35,079 bases of DNA from positions 1 through 35,079 of the forward strand of contig JAISCC010000013.1 of NCBI GenBank assembly GCA_031265845.1, read 5' to 3'. The notes beneath the pieces were generated by a model that worked only from the letters and a program-made list of their open reading frames with translations, was not told where the DNA came from and ran no database searches. Positions 1 to 7,524 of the stretch are shown one piece after another. Each line of letters opens with the position of its first letter. Position 1 is the stretch's first letter. Position numbers and translations under genes: made by a program. This stretch comes from Treponema sp. (GTDB lineage Bacteria; Spirochaetota; Spirochaetia; Treponematales; Breznakiellaceae).

Positions 1-2
1 CC

Positions 3-269
3 AAAGCAAAATGGCTCCTTTCGCTTGAGGATAATTTTGAACTATTTCGGCGTAGGCTTCCTTCAGAAACTTTTAAGGATTTTATCGATCTTTATTCGTT
101 TCAGGTAGAAAAATATCAATTTTCCCCTAAAGTATCCTATCAGGTGGGAAATGCGGCTTTAGGCGCCTTAATAACGCTCAGACTTAACCCCAAAGTATCC
201 GACAAAGATTACGATAAGGCTTACGAATGTATAATAACGCTTTTACGTAACATGAGATACATAACTTGA
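3..269 (+). CDS. C-terminal part of an unknown protein (5' end outside window)
   Basis: Reading frame 3 is open from the left edge to a TGA at 267-269, giving about 88 residues with no start inside the window. The residues are mixed and partly helical (rich in K, L, F, Y), ending ...LLRNMRYIT. I do not recognise the family; a helical C-terminal domain of a TetR-like regulator is possible but only a guess. The DNA is more AT-rich than the genes after it. A TTG at 266 overlaps its stop, but the downstream LacI-type gene more probably starts at 302. Confidence 0.5.
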   Translation, partial: KAKWLLSLEDNFELFRRRLPSETFKDFIDLYSFQVEKYQFSPKVSYQVGNAALGALITLRLNPKVSDKDYDKAYECIITLLRNMRYIT

Positions 270-301
270 ACTTGAAAAGGTTTTTTGCAAGGGAAGCGGC
301 G

Positions 302-1297
302 TTGAACATTTATGACATAGCGAAAGAAGCGGGTGTGGCCATCTCCACGGTTTCTCGGGTGTTGAACAACAAGGACCGGGTTACCCCCGAAACAAGGGAG
401 AAAATTCAAGCCGTACTTGATAAATACGGCTATAAGCCAAGCGCGATTGCCCGAGGGCTTGTGTCAAAAACCATGAAAACCGTGGCAATTCTTTCTGTCG
501 ATGTCCGGGTGCCCCACTATGCTCAAACAGCCTATACCATCGAACGGGAATTCAGCAAACGTTCATACAATGTCATTGTATGCAACACCGGCGGAAGACT
601 GGAAGAAACGCGGCGTTATGCCCATAATATAGCTCAGGGACAGGTGGACGGCGTAGTTCTTGTGGGATCGGTATTCAACAAGCTGGGCAAAGATGGCGAG
701 GTGGCCGCCGCATTACAGGGTATGCCGGTGGTTATTGCCAACGGGCGTCTGGATATGCCCAATGCGTTTTCCATTCTGGTTGACGACCGGCTTGGAATTT
801 CCCTGGCGGTAAACCACCTGATACAACGGGGGCATCATCCGGAGAACATCGTGTATGTTGAGGATCTTGCGACAGAAAGCGCGAAAATAAAACGCCGGGG
901 GTTTCTGATAGCCTTGGCAGATCAGGGGGTCGAGGGCGTGAAACGGCGTATGTTTACAACCGCCTATGGACTTGCCGGGGGACGGCAGGCAGCGGAAGAA
1001 ATTTTGCTGTCCAAATCCCGTCCCACCGCTATTGTGTGCGGCGAAGACTTAACCGCCGTGGGCGTAATCAAGGGGCTTATGGCAACGGGTTTGCGAATAC
1101 CTGAAGATATGGCGGTAACCGGCTATAATAACAGTGAATACAGCCTTATCTGTTCGCCGGAACTTACCAGCGTAGACAACAAGGGGGAGATGTGCGCCAT
1201 GCTTTGCGTACAGCTTTTGGAAAGCCGTATCAACGGCAACAATTCCTTTTCTTCCATGACTATCACGCCTGAGTTGTCGGCGCGTGAAAGCAGTTGA
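302..1297 (+). CDS. LacI/GalR-family transcriptional regulator
   Basis: A DNA-binding repressor or activator of about 331 residues that should respond to a sugar-type ligand. The first ~50 residues hold the LacI helix-turn-helix and hinge (NIYDIAKEAGVAISTVSRVL, then GYKPSAIARGL). The rest is the periplasmic-binding-protein-like effector domain and ends with the family-typical PELSARESS. The frame is open back to a TTG at 266, but the domain begins at the TTG at 302, which has AAGGGAAG (289-296) five bases upstream, so I chose 302. No sugar-uptake operon adjoins it; the next feature is tRNA-Pro, and the sugar-binding protein at the far end of the window is too distant to claim as a target. Confidence 0.88.
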   Translation: MNIYDIAKEAGVAISTVSRVLNNKDRVTPETREKIQAVLDKYGYKPSAIARGLVSKTMKTVAILSVDVRVPHYAQTAYTIEREFSKRSYNVIVCNTGGRLEETRRYAHNIAQGQVDGVVLVGSVFNKLGKDGEVAAALQGMPVVIANGRLDMPNAFSILVDDRLGISLAVNHLIQRGHHPENIVYVEDLATESAKIKRRGFLIALADQGVEGVKRRMFTTAYGLAGGRQAAEEILLSKSRPTAIVCGEDLTAVGVIKGLMATGLRIPEDMAVTGYNNSEYSLICSPELTSVDNKGEMCAMLCVQLLESRINGNNSFSSMTITPELSARESS

Positions 1298-1448
1298 ACA
1301 ACCAAATCACACAATGCCCGTATATGACGCCACCTTTCTTAAAGAAGGCGACCGTCTTGAAAATCGCCAACGCCTGCTCCTCCGGCTCCCGCGCCTTTTC
1401 TTAATGGGCGAAATTTTCATTTGTTAATCACGCAGGCAACGTAGCCGC

Positions 1449-1477
1449 TTGACAAAAATTTATAGGTTTGTTATACT
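1449..1477 (+). promoter_or_regulatory. Sigma-70-type promoter of tRNA-Pro
   Basis: TTGACA at 1449-1454 and TATACT at 1472-1477 are separated by 17 bases. The -10 ends 10 bases before the first base of tRNA-Pro, as expected for a stable-RNA promoter with a very short leader. Confidence 0.85.
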
Positions 1478-1487
1478 ACACCATATA

Positions 1488-1561
1488 CGGGCAATAGCGC
1501 AGTTGGTTAGCGTACAAGTCTGGGGGACTTGGGGTCCCCGGTTCAAATCCGGGTTGCCCGA
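1488..1561 (+). tRNA. tRNA-Pro (anticodon GGG)
   Basis: The cloverleaf can be folded by eye. The acceptor CGGGCAA pairs with TTGCCCG (1554-1560) and A1561 is the discriminator. The D arm is GCGC/GCGT, the anticodon stem CAAGT/ACTTG encloses loop CTGGGGG with GGG at positions 34-36, and the T arm is CCCGG-TTCAAAT-CCGGG. The CCA end is not encoded. Its 3' end is repeated at 3437-3458, so it may have been used as an integration target. Confidence 0.95.
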
Positions 1562-1740
1562 TATAGTATCTTTAATTAACATTAATACCTTTAAAAGGAG
1601 CGTTACATAAACAAAAATGGAAAAGACATGGTATGTGAATAGCCGTACGCCGTCAATGAGCGTATTGGGGGTACATACCCCCTCCCCATATTGTTTTAAA
1701 GCGATTTCTTACACCTCAAAAGCATAACAATCATTATATA

Positions 1741-2251
1741 ACCAAACCGGCAGGCGTTGCAACCGCCGCTGGCATATTTTTACTCGTCAGCGCGGCTCGT
1801 GCGTTTTCATCGGATGCTGTTTTTGACCATATTCTTAACTAATACAGGAACACACCGCTTGAAAAGGATTTGAGCCGGGCATTTGAGAAGATTACCCAGA
1901 GTCTGCCCTCGAATGCGAGCGTTGAATCCAACTTTCTGACGAACCAGACGCTGTTTATTCTCGACCTTGCGGGAAAGAAAGAACGCGGCGCTTGCCAAAA
2001 ACATTTTTCTATTCCAGCACGTTCAATACTGATGATTGTCTTGACGCTGAGATGGGCGTGTGGGGCCTCAAGCCGAATACCGCAAACGATAGAGCTTCTT
2101 TTTGATAAGGAAATCAGGACATTCACGCTTGATCGTCAATGGAACGGCAGTCAAGTTGTCGAGGAACGTGACGAGCGGCAGCGTTTATATGAAGTTTTCT
2201 ACAACTCAAATGCTGGAAGCGCTACGCTTTGTGCTGATGCAGGGGCGGTGA
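1741..2251 (+). pseudogene. Decayed exported protein, family unknown
   Basis: Protein-like stretches lie in three successive frames. Frame 1 begins with a signal-peptide-like segment (AGVATAAGIFLLVSAARAFS), meets a TAA at 1840-1842, and continues through YRNTPLEKDLSRAFEKITQS. After a run of A near 1996-2001 the sequence goes on in frame 3 (FFYSSTFNTDDCLDAEMG...) to about 2105. It then passes to frame 2 (LIVNGTAVKLSRNVTSG, FSTTQMLEALRFVLMQG), ending at TGA 2249-2251. At least one nonsense mutation and two frameshifts are needed to explain this. A frame-1 ORF runs on to 2355, but past 2100 the frame-2 reading is more protein-like. I do not recognise the family. It lies in the suspected tRNA-Pro island. 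Confidence 0.6.
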
Positions 2252-2452
2252 AAGCGCGTAACCCGCCTGAATTAATAGAACAGATAAAGGCGGAAGCAGA
2301 AGCTGGATTCATACATACGTCTCCTCTATCTTGTAACAAAACCATTCGCTACTGAGACATCATACTATTCATCGTTCGCCGAAGTTATAGGAGTCATGTA
2401 AACCCATAATATTCGTAAATCAAAACAAACCTATTCAATTAATTATGGATCT

Positions 2453-3458
2453 TTGTTATTGAGGCTGAAGCAGAAAGAGCAGGCCGTCGTTTCCAAATAT
2501 ATGGAGGCTCTTGTTTCAGACAAAATTGATGATTTGCCGAATATAACGCAGACAGCCAATATCAAAGGTTTGTCTGAAACTGTGGAACAGCTTACGGCAT
2601 TTATCAGCCGTGAGTTTCAATATTACCATTTGTCTCGAGTCAATGTTTCAATGTTTTCCACAATGAGCGCTGAAAAATCAACGTTTATCAACGCATTGAT
2701 TGTCCATGATTATCTTCCTGCAAAAAATGAGGCGTGTACGGCAAAAATTATCTCAGTTGCGGATATAGATAATATAGACTACTCTCTGGGATATGTGGTA
2801 AAAAATGGAAATCTTGTTGTTTTTTGAAGGTGACCTTGATCGAATCAGCAGTGAAAAAATCGTTACAGTACTCCATTACACGCCCGGTATCAATTATTCA
2901 GGGAATACAAAACACAAGAAAATAATGCTGGAGCATCTTATCAATTCAAAGCCTGGCATTATTATCTGCCTTCTTGATGCAACGCAGACGCTTACAACAG
3001 ATTTTTCAAACGCTCTGGAAGATTTGAAGAATACCAACGAAAAAGGCGACAAGGCGTAGGGTTTGTTTGTCATTAACAAGGCTGACAGCTATGATTCGGA
3101 AAAGGAAAGCCTAAAAGAGACAATCAGGGATGTCCTTGATAAACTTAAAAGACATGGTTTTGACAACCCTATGGTTGTTCCGGTTTCTTCTCGCGGCCAG
3201 ACTATTCAAGAAAGCGTCGCATGGACGAAGCTATTTTACTGAAAACGAAACGGACGATTTTTTTTTCGGTATATTCGATTCTTTTCCCGTCCCGAAAATG
3301 ATTTCAGTTTACTTATAGAAGGCATACCGGAAAAAATTTTGCAGGATACCGTTATAAAACAAAGAAAAGGTCTAAAATCATCGTGGAAGGAAAAGACTAT
3401 GATGGGAATTTGGATGGATCAGTCAGATTATTCCTTGTTCAAATCCGGGGCGCCCGAT
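2453..3458 (+). pseudogene. Decayed dynamin-like large GTPase
   Basis: A broken P-loop GTPase of the dynamin/GTPase type. The first piece (frame 2, 2453-2827) contains MSAEKSTFINALI followed by LPAKNEACTA. This is a G1 loop in which both conserved glycines of the expected G-x4-GK-[ST] are lost (S and E instead). A frameshift in the T tract near 2817-2824 moves the coding to frame 3, where YTPGINYSG resembles the G3 motif DTPG. An in-frame TAG at 3057-3059 follows, then FVINKADSYDSEKES with the G4 motif NKAD, another in-frame TGA at 3240-3242, and a tail (LLIEGIPEKILQDTVIKQR) that runs into the tRNA-like repeat. Motif order matches the family; two stops, a frameshift and a dead P-loop make it a pseudogene. 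Confidence 0.75.
3437..3458 (+). repeat. Copy of the tRNA-Pro 3' end (candidate attachment-site remnant)
   Basis: Bases 3437-3449 (GTTCAAATCCGGG) are identical to tRNA-Pro 1541-1553. Bases 3452-3458 (GCCCGAT) match 1556-1562, and only the two bases between differ (GC instead of TT), giving 20 of 22 identical. The bases before it do not form the other half of a T stem, so it is not a complete tRNA. A directly repeated tRNA 3' end is what integration into a tRNA gene leaves behind. The partner copy is inside tRNA-Pro. Confidence 0.5.
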
Positions 3459-4083
3459 TCATGGATACAGGCGCCTTTCGGTCGTTTTCGGCTGAAAGGC
3501 GCGGCGCCTTCGGCATCCATACCGGCTCTCCGATGCGCCACTCAAACGAATAGCCGTCACTGCAAAGGGGGCGCAACACGAGGTTCGCCACATATCCGGC
3601 GGTGAAAGAAAAAGGCGCAAGTTGCATGGCAGGCCGCGCTCTTTTTTCAGCAACTTCCCACAGGGCGTTGTCGCCCGGCGTATCGCCGCGCATTATAGCC
3701 TCCACAAGCAGGGGAACAGCGGCGGCTTCCACAACGACGCCACACGGAAGCGCGGCGCCCGCTTGAAACAACCGCTCCACCGGAACGTCAAGCCCCTGTC
3801 CTCCAAAAAAAATCCCGCCAAGCGCCGTCGTTCCCCATTCTCCGGCGGTTATGCGCCCCTTTTTCCCGTCCGCAAACGTATTTTCCCGTAGTTGCGCCGC
3901 GATCCGTTTGAGTTCGTCCTTTGTCAACGCGCGCGCAAGAACGGCAAGCGGACTTGCTGTGGGAAATGAAAACGCCCCATAAAACCCGCGTGAGAAAAGC
4001 GAGCGCTTGACAATTTCCACGCCTTTCCCGCAATCGCGGTGGGGCGCAAACGCCAGAAAAATTTTTTCTTCCATTCCTGTCAT
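3439..4083 (-). CDS. Conserved-looking hypothetical protein
   Basis: A 214-residue ORF with no recognised domain. The body looks like a folded cytoplasmic protein (EEKIFLAFAPHRDCGKGVEI, then GEWGTTALGGIFFGGQGL, then LPCGVVVEAAAVPLLVEAI). No signal peptide or membrane segment is seen. Starts are possible at ATG 4083 or ATG 4074 (MEEK...); neither has a good Shine-Dalgarno. The last few residues (MNRAPRI) are read through the tRNA-like repeat, so the original C-terminus may have been replaced when the neighbouring island formed. It is divergent from the lipoprotein gene at 4123, 39 bases away. Confidence 0.6.
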   Translation of the reverse strand: MTGMEEKIFLAFAPHRDCGKGVEIVKRSLFSRGFYGAFSFPTASPLAVLARALTKDELKRIAAQLRENTFADGKKGRITAGEWGTTALGGIFFGGQGLDVPVERLFQAGAALPCGVVVEAAAVPLLVEAIMRGDTPGDNALWEVAEKRARPAMQLAPFSFTAGYVANLVLRPLCSDGYSFEWRIGEPVWMPKAPRLSAENDRKAPVSMNRAPRI

Positions 4084-4084
4084 A

Positions 4085-4114
4085 TTGCATGTATCGTCAA
4101 AAACATGATAAGAT
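4085..4114 (+). promoter_or_regulatory. Weak candidate promoter placing the start at or near the ATG
   Basis: TTGCAT at 4085-4090 and TAAGAT at 4109-4114 are separated by 18 bases. Eight bases separate the -10 from the ATG at 4123, and no Shine-Dalgarno is present. Both hexamers are imperfect, so this call rests mainly on its likeness to stronger cases at 8555 and 30781. Confidence 0.35.
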
Positions 4115-4122
4115 AAAACAGT

Positions 4123-5841
4123 ATGCGGAACAAGATTTTTTTTCTATTCATCCTATTCTCATTGGCATGTTTTTCATCATGTTCTTTTAAGAAGCGTGTA
4201 AGTTTTGCGGTTGACGCCGGAATACTCTATGGGCATTCAAAAAAAAGCGCGACCGGAATCATTCCGCTTGCAAAAAAGAGCAAGACGGAATTTTTCTTTG
4301 AAGAATTGACGCCATTTCCCAGAAATTCCTCCCTTGAATTAGCCTATACGATACACGGTCAATTTAACGGCGAAATTAGGCTGCATATAGAGGGCGCGGG
4401 AACGAGCGCAGGATCGGGAGCGATTGACTGGGAGCTTCCCTTAGACGCCTCGCTCATCACCGAACAAACGCCTGACAGCATACGCTTTGCGGCGCCAGTC
4501 AACGCCGCAAGCATCCACAAATTCACTGTTTCCGTCTCTCGACAGGGAAAAGCCCCCAAAGAAGAAGCGGATTCCTTCCTTGAGATAAAAGCCCTGCGCA
4601 TCAAGAAACGCTGGTTCGGTTTCTCGTGGGAAGCCTCGCCGGAAGGAAAGGTGTTTCTGGCGACGCCTTTTGTCCGGCAAGACAACACCAGAACAGGCAA
4701 TGAGTCATGGTTCATCGATCCGTCTGAAGCGTTCAGAAGCAGTGGAGAAATTGAGCTTTCGGCTTCTTCTTTCTACGATCCCTCTGATTCAAGAACAGTC
4801 GGGGAGGACACAATCACGGTTGAACCTGGCGGGATCTTTTTTGAATGGACAGGACCCCATCAAAAAGGAAATTCACTCTATGTACCGCCAGGCATGTTTC
4901 CCTCCAATCCGTATCCACTCAGGGTAAGCGTTTCGAGCCGCATGGGAACGGTGAGACTGGAGGCTTCCACAACGAGGGCGTTCCCCATTGCGCCCATTCC
5001 AGCGGATCCGGGCATAGCGCTCGCTTACCGCCAGGGCGAATGGCGGGACAGCCGTTACGAGATTTTCCAGTGGGAGGGATTTCCGTCTCTGCTTATCTTT
5101 GATACGGCGAATTATCAGGTGCAGGACAATCTTTTCAAGCGGCTCGCGTTCTTTGTGGAAAAGGCGGGTTATCGCGGCAGGCTTGTTCCGGATCAGGAAC
5201 TCGAAGGGCAGCATGGCTGGAATGCGCACGATTACCGCGCCGAAGACCTTGCGGCTTTTTTCGAACGAGCGGAAACAACGCATTTTCCGCTCTTGAAAGA
5301 AGAGTTGGAGCTAAAAGAAATACTCTTTGCGAACGGGATCTTGAAAAGGGAAACGAACGAAAAGATAAGCGCCGGTTCCGGGGCGATCATCTCTTTGTCA
5401 AGAGAGTCTTCCGATGTTCTGCGCAAACAATTTATGGCGCACGAGGGTTTTCACGGACTTTTCTTCATTGATGAGGATTTTCGCTCCTTCACCAAAAGCC
5501 GTTACGACTCGCTTATACCGGCGGCAAAGAACTTCATCCTGTCTTTTTTTGATTATCAGCATTATGATATTGCGGACAATTACTTGGTGTTAAACGAATT
5601 TCAGGCCCATGTGTTGCAACAGCCCGGCAACCAGGCGTACTGGTATTTTGGCGGCAATCTGGCGTCCCGTCTGGAGGCTTCTCCCTGGCGCAGGGCGATG
5701 CTCCCGAAAAAGGACGAATACTCCGGCACATGGCCCGATATAGGAAGAGCATTTCAGACTGAGGCGAACGCCTTTTCCATCTATGTGAACAAACGCTGGG
5801 GTTTTGCCGCAGGCAGGAATTGGCGGGTGCAGGTGCGGTGA
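4123..5841 (+). CDS. Lipoprotein with zincin-type HExxH metallopeptidase motif
   Basis: A 572-residue predicted surface or periplasmic lipoprotein. The N-terminus is a lipoprotein signal (basic start, FFLFILFSLACFSSC; lipidated Cys either 16 or 20). The middle ~300 residues look beta-rich and carry no motif I know. The C-terminal third contains AHEGFHGLFF with His440, Glu441 and His444, matching the HExxH zinc site, and NEFQAH with Glu492 as a plausible third ligand 48 residues later, as in gluzincins. From this I infer a zinc peptidase or a relative; the substrate is unknown. pyrF begins one base after its stop, so it heads or shares the pyrimidine operon. Confidence 0.7.
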   Translation: MRNKIFFLFILFSLACFSSCSFKKRVSFAVDAGILYGHSKKSATGIIPLAKKSKTEFFFEELTPFPRNSSLELAYTIHGQFNGEIRLHIEGAGTSAGSGAIDWELPLDASLITEQTPDSIRFAAPVNAASIHKFTVSVSRQGKAPKEEADSFLEIKALRIKKRWFGFSWEASPEGKVFLATPFVRQDNTRTGNESWFIDPSEAFRSSGEIELSASSFYDPSDSRTVGEDTITVEPGGIFFEWTGPHQKGNSLYVPPGMFPSNPYPLRVSVSSRMGTVRLEASTTRAFPIAPIPADPGIALAYRQGEWRDSRYEIFQWEGFPSLLIFDTANYQVQDNLFKRLAFFVEKAGYRGRLVPDQELEGQHGWNAHDYRAEDLAAFFERAETTHFPLLKEELELKEILFANGILKRETNEKISAGSGAIISLSRESSDVLRKQFMAHEGFHGLFFIDEDFRSFTKSRYDSLIPAAKNFILSFFDYQHYDIADNYLVLNEFQAHVLQQPGNQAYWYFGGNLASRLEASPWRRAMLPKKDEYSGTWPDIGRAFQTEANAFSIYVNKRWGFAAGRNWRVQVR

Positions 5842-5842
5842 C

Positions 5843-6748
5843 ATGATGTACAATATTGATAAACTCTACGAAGCTGTCGCAAAAAAAGGCGCCGTGTGCG
5901 TGGGGCTGGACACCTCCCCTTCTTATGTGCCGTCCGGCGCGTTGAAAAACGCCGTTTCCAGCGCGGCGGCTGTGTTGGACTACAACAAGTCTGTCATTGA
6001 CGCGACTTTTGACGTATGCGCCTGTTACAAGGCGCAGATAGCCTACTACGAGGCGCTTGGACTTGAAGGGCTTTCCGCGTATGCGGAAACTCTGCGGTAC
6101 ATCCGAAAAAAAAACGGACTTGTCATTGCTGATATCAAGCGCGGCGATATTGCGGATACGGCTCATCACTATGCGCTGGCTCATTTTGCGGGCGAGTTTG
6201 AGGCGGACTTCGTCACCCTGTCCCCGTACATGGGCGTTGACTCGCTTGAACCGTGGCTGCGCTACGTTGAAAGCGCGGGCAAAGGCGCGTTTGCGCTTAT
6301 GCGGACAAGCAACAAGGGTATGCGGGACTTTGAGTACCGGGAATTGAAAGACGGCGGACGGTTGTATCATGCGGTTGGCGACAAACTTTCCGGTTTGGCG
6401 GCGGATTACGCAGGCGTGTATGGCTATGGCGCGTTCGGAGCGGTTGTAGGCTGTACAGAACCGGAGGAAGCCGTGGAAATCAGGCGCACATACGCAAACC
6501 TTTTCTTTCTCATACCGGGGTACGGATCTCAAGGCGGCGCGGCGGATGACGTGGCGGCGCTTCTGCAAAACGGCAACGGCGGCGTGGCAAACGCATCACG
6601 ATCCATCCTCAAAGCATGGATTGCAGACGTTGCTGATGGCGCGGACCAGATGGACAGTAGCAAAGCGGCGGAAGCCGCGCGCAACGAAGCCGTCAGAATG
6701 AGAGACGCGATTAGGGACGCTGTTGAACGCAAAAAAGGAATACAATGA
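5843..6748 (+). CDS. pyrF: Orotidine 5'-phosphate decarboxylase (type 2)
   Basis: Decarboxylates OMP to UMP, the last step of de novo pyrimidine synthesis, in the cytoplasm. The 301-residue length fits the longer type-2 subfamily. Visible motifs are the N-terminal CVGLDTSP strand and the catalytic ADIKRGDI, with Asp97, Lys99 and Asp102, followed by the GYGAFGAVVG and PGYGSQGG phosphate-binding region. The frame is open further upstream, but ATG 5843 lies one base after the preceding stop with AGGTG upstream and matches the family N-terminus. The stop overlaps the pyrK start by four bases (ATGA), indicating translational coupling. Confidence 0.95.
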   Translation: MMYNIDKLYEAVAKKGAVCVGLDTSPSYVPSGALKNAVSSAAAVLDYNKSVIDATFDVCACYKAQIAYYEALGLEGLSAYAETLRYIRKKNGLVIADIKRGDIADTAHHYALAHFAGEFEADFVTLSPYMGVDSLEPWLRYVESAGKGAFALMRTSNKGMRDFEYRELKDGGRLYHAVGDKLSGLAADYAGVYGYGAFGAVVGCTEPEEAVEIRRTYANLFFLIPGYGSQGGAADDVAALLQNGNGGVANASRSILKAWIADVADGADQMDSSKAAEAARNEAVRMRDAIRDAVERKKGIQ

Positions 6749-7524
6749 TCGGCAAGCGAAGCGGATCATACACGGTTGTCGCCAACAAACCCATTGGCGG
6801 TGATATGTTCAGGCTGGCGGTTGCATGGAAATACGCGCCGCCTGGAGCGGGTCAGTTTTTTCTTATAAAATCAGGGCGGTCTTCGGTACTCTTGGGGCGT
6901 CCTATAAGCGTCGCCCATTACGATGGATGCGCCGTTCACTTTCTTATTATGAAGATTGGAACAGGCACCAGAGAACTTGCCGAAACGCGGGAAGGTGAAA
7001 CTGTGTTTATGATTGGACCTCTCGGCAACGGCTGGTCAGACGTTCTGCCCGGAGCGCTCCAAAACGGGAAACCCATCGCGCTTGTATCAGGCGGATTAGG
7101 TTGCGCCCCGCTCCTGTATTTCGCGGAAGAATTAGCGGCTCGTTCTTCGCCTTCATTCCATTTCTACGCAGGTTTTTCCACCGCTTCGCCAGAGTTGACC
7201 GGCATGATAACCTCCATTTCGGTTCCTCCGCAAAAACTCATCGTTACAACCGATGACGGCAGCGACGGAGAAAAAGGGGTCGTTACGGACGCTCTGGACG
7301 CGGGGGCATACGCCGCCGTGTTCTCCTGCGGCACGACCGCCATGCTTAAAGCGGTGGCAGAGACATGCGCAAAAGCAGGAACTCCCTGTTTTATCAGCGC
7401 GGAAAACCACATGGCATGCGGTGTGGGCGCGTGTCTGGGTTGCGCCGTAAAAACGATGTCTGGCAACAAACGTTGTTGCGCCGACGGTCCGGTGTTCAAT
7501 GCGCGGGAGGTGATCTTTGCCTGA
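6745..7524 (+). CDS. pyrK: Dihydroorotate dehydrogenase B, electron-transfer subunit
   Basis: The FAD and [2Fe-2S] subunit that passes electrons from PyrD to NAD+ in class 1B dihydroorotate dehydrogenase. Length is 259 residues. The flavin-binding RPIS motif is at 52-55, the NAD-domain glycines (VSGGLGCAPL) near 114-123, and the cluster ligands are Cys225, Cys230, Cys233 and Cys245 in the C-terminal CGVGACLGC...CC pattern. It starts at the ATGA overlap with pyrF and ends overlapping the pyrD start. Confidence 0.95.
   Translation: MIGKRSGSYTVVANKPIGGDMFRLAVAWKYAPPGAGQFFLIKSGRSSVLLGRPISVAHYDGCAVHFLIMKIGTGTRELAETREGETVFMIGPLGNGWSDVLPGALQNGKPIALVSGGLGCAPLLYFAEELAARSSPSFHFYAGFSTASPELTGMITSISVPPQKLIVTTDDGSDGEKGVVTDALDAGAYAAVFSCGTTAMLKAVAETCAKAGTPCFISAENHMACGVGACLGCAVKTMSGNKRCCADGPVFNAREVIFA

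Noticed and set aside
1314-1427. 37-codon ORF after the LacI-type gene
   Set aside because: Residues look somewhat protein-like, but there is no ribosome site, the ORF is short, and no context supports it.
1618-1727. Short ORF starting near an AAAAGGAG downstream of tRNA-Pro
   Set aside because: About 36 codons, poor spacing to the ribosome site and no recognisable sequence; the region also holds a GGGGGTA/TACCCCC palindrome that could explain the apparent structure.
1562-3436. Insertion sequence or transposase in the decayed island
   Set aside because: No transposase or integrase motif and no terminal inverted repeats could be found in any frame.
3437-3458. A second tRNA gene
   Set aside because: Only the 3' half of the T arm and the acceptor are present; the bases upstream cannot form the T stem, anticodon arm or 5' acceptor.
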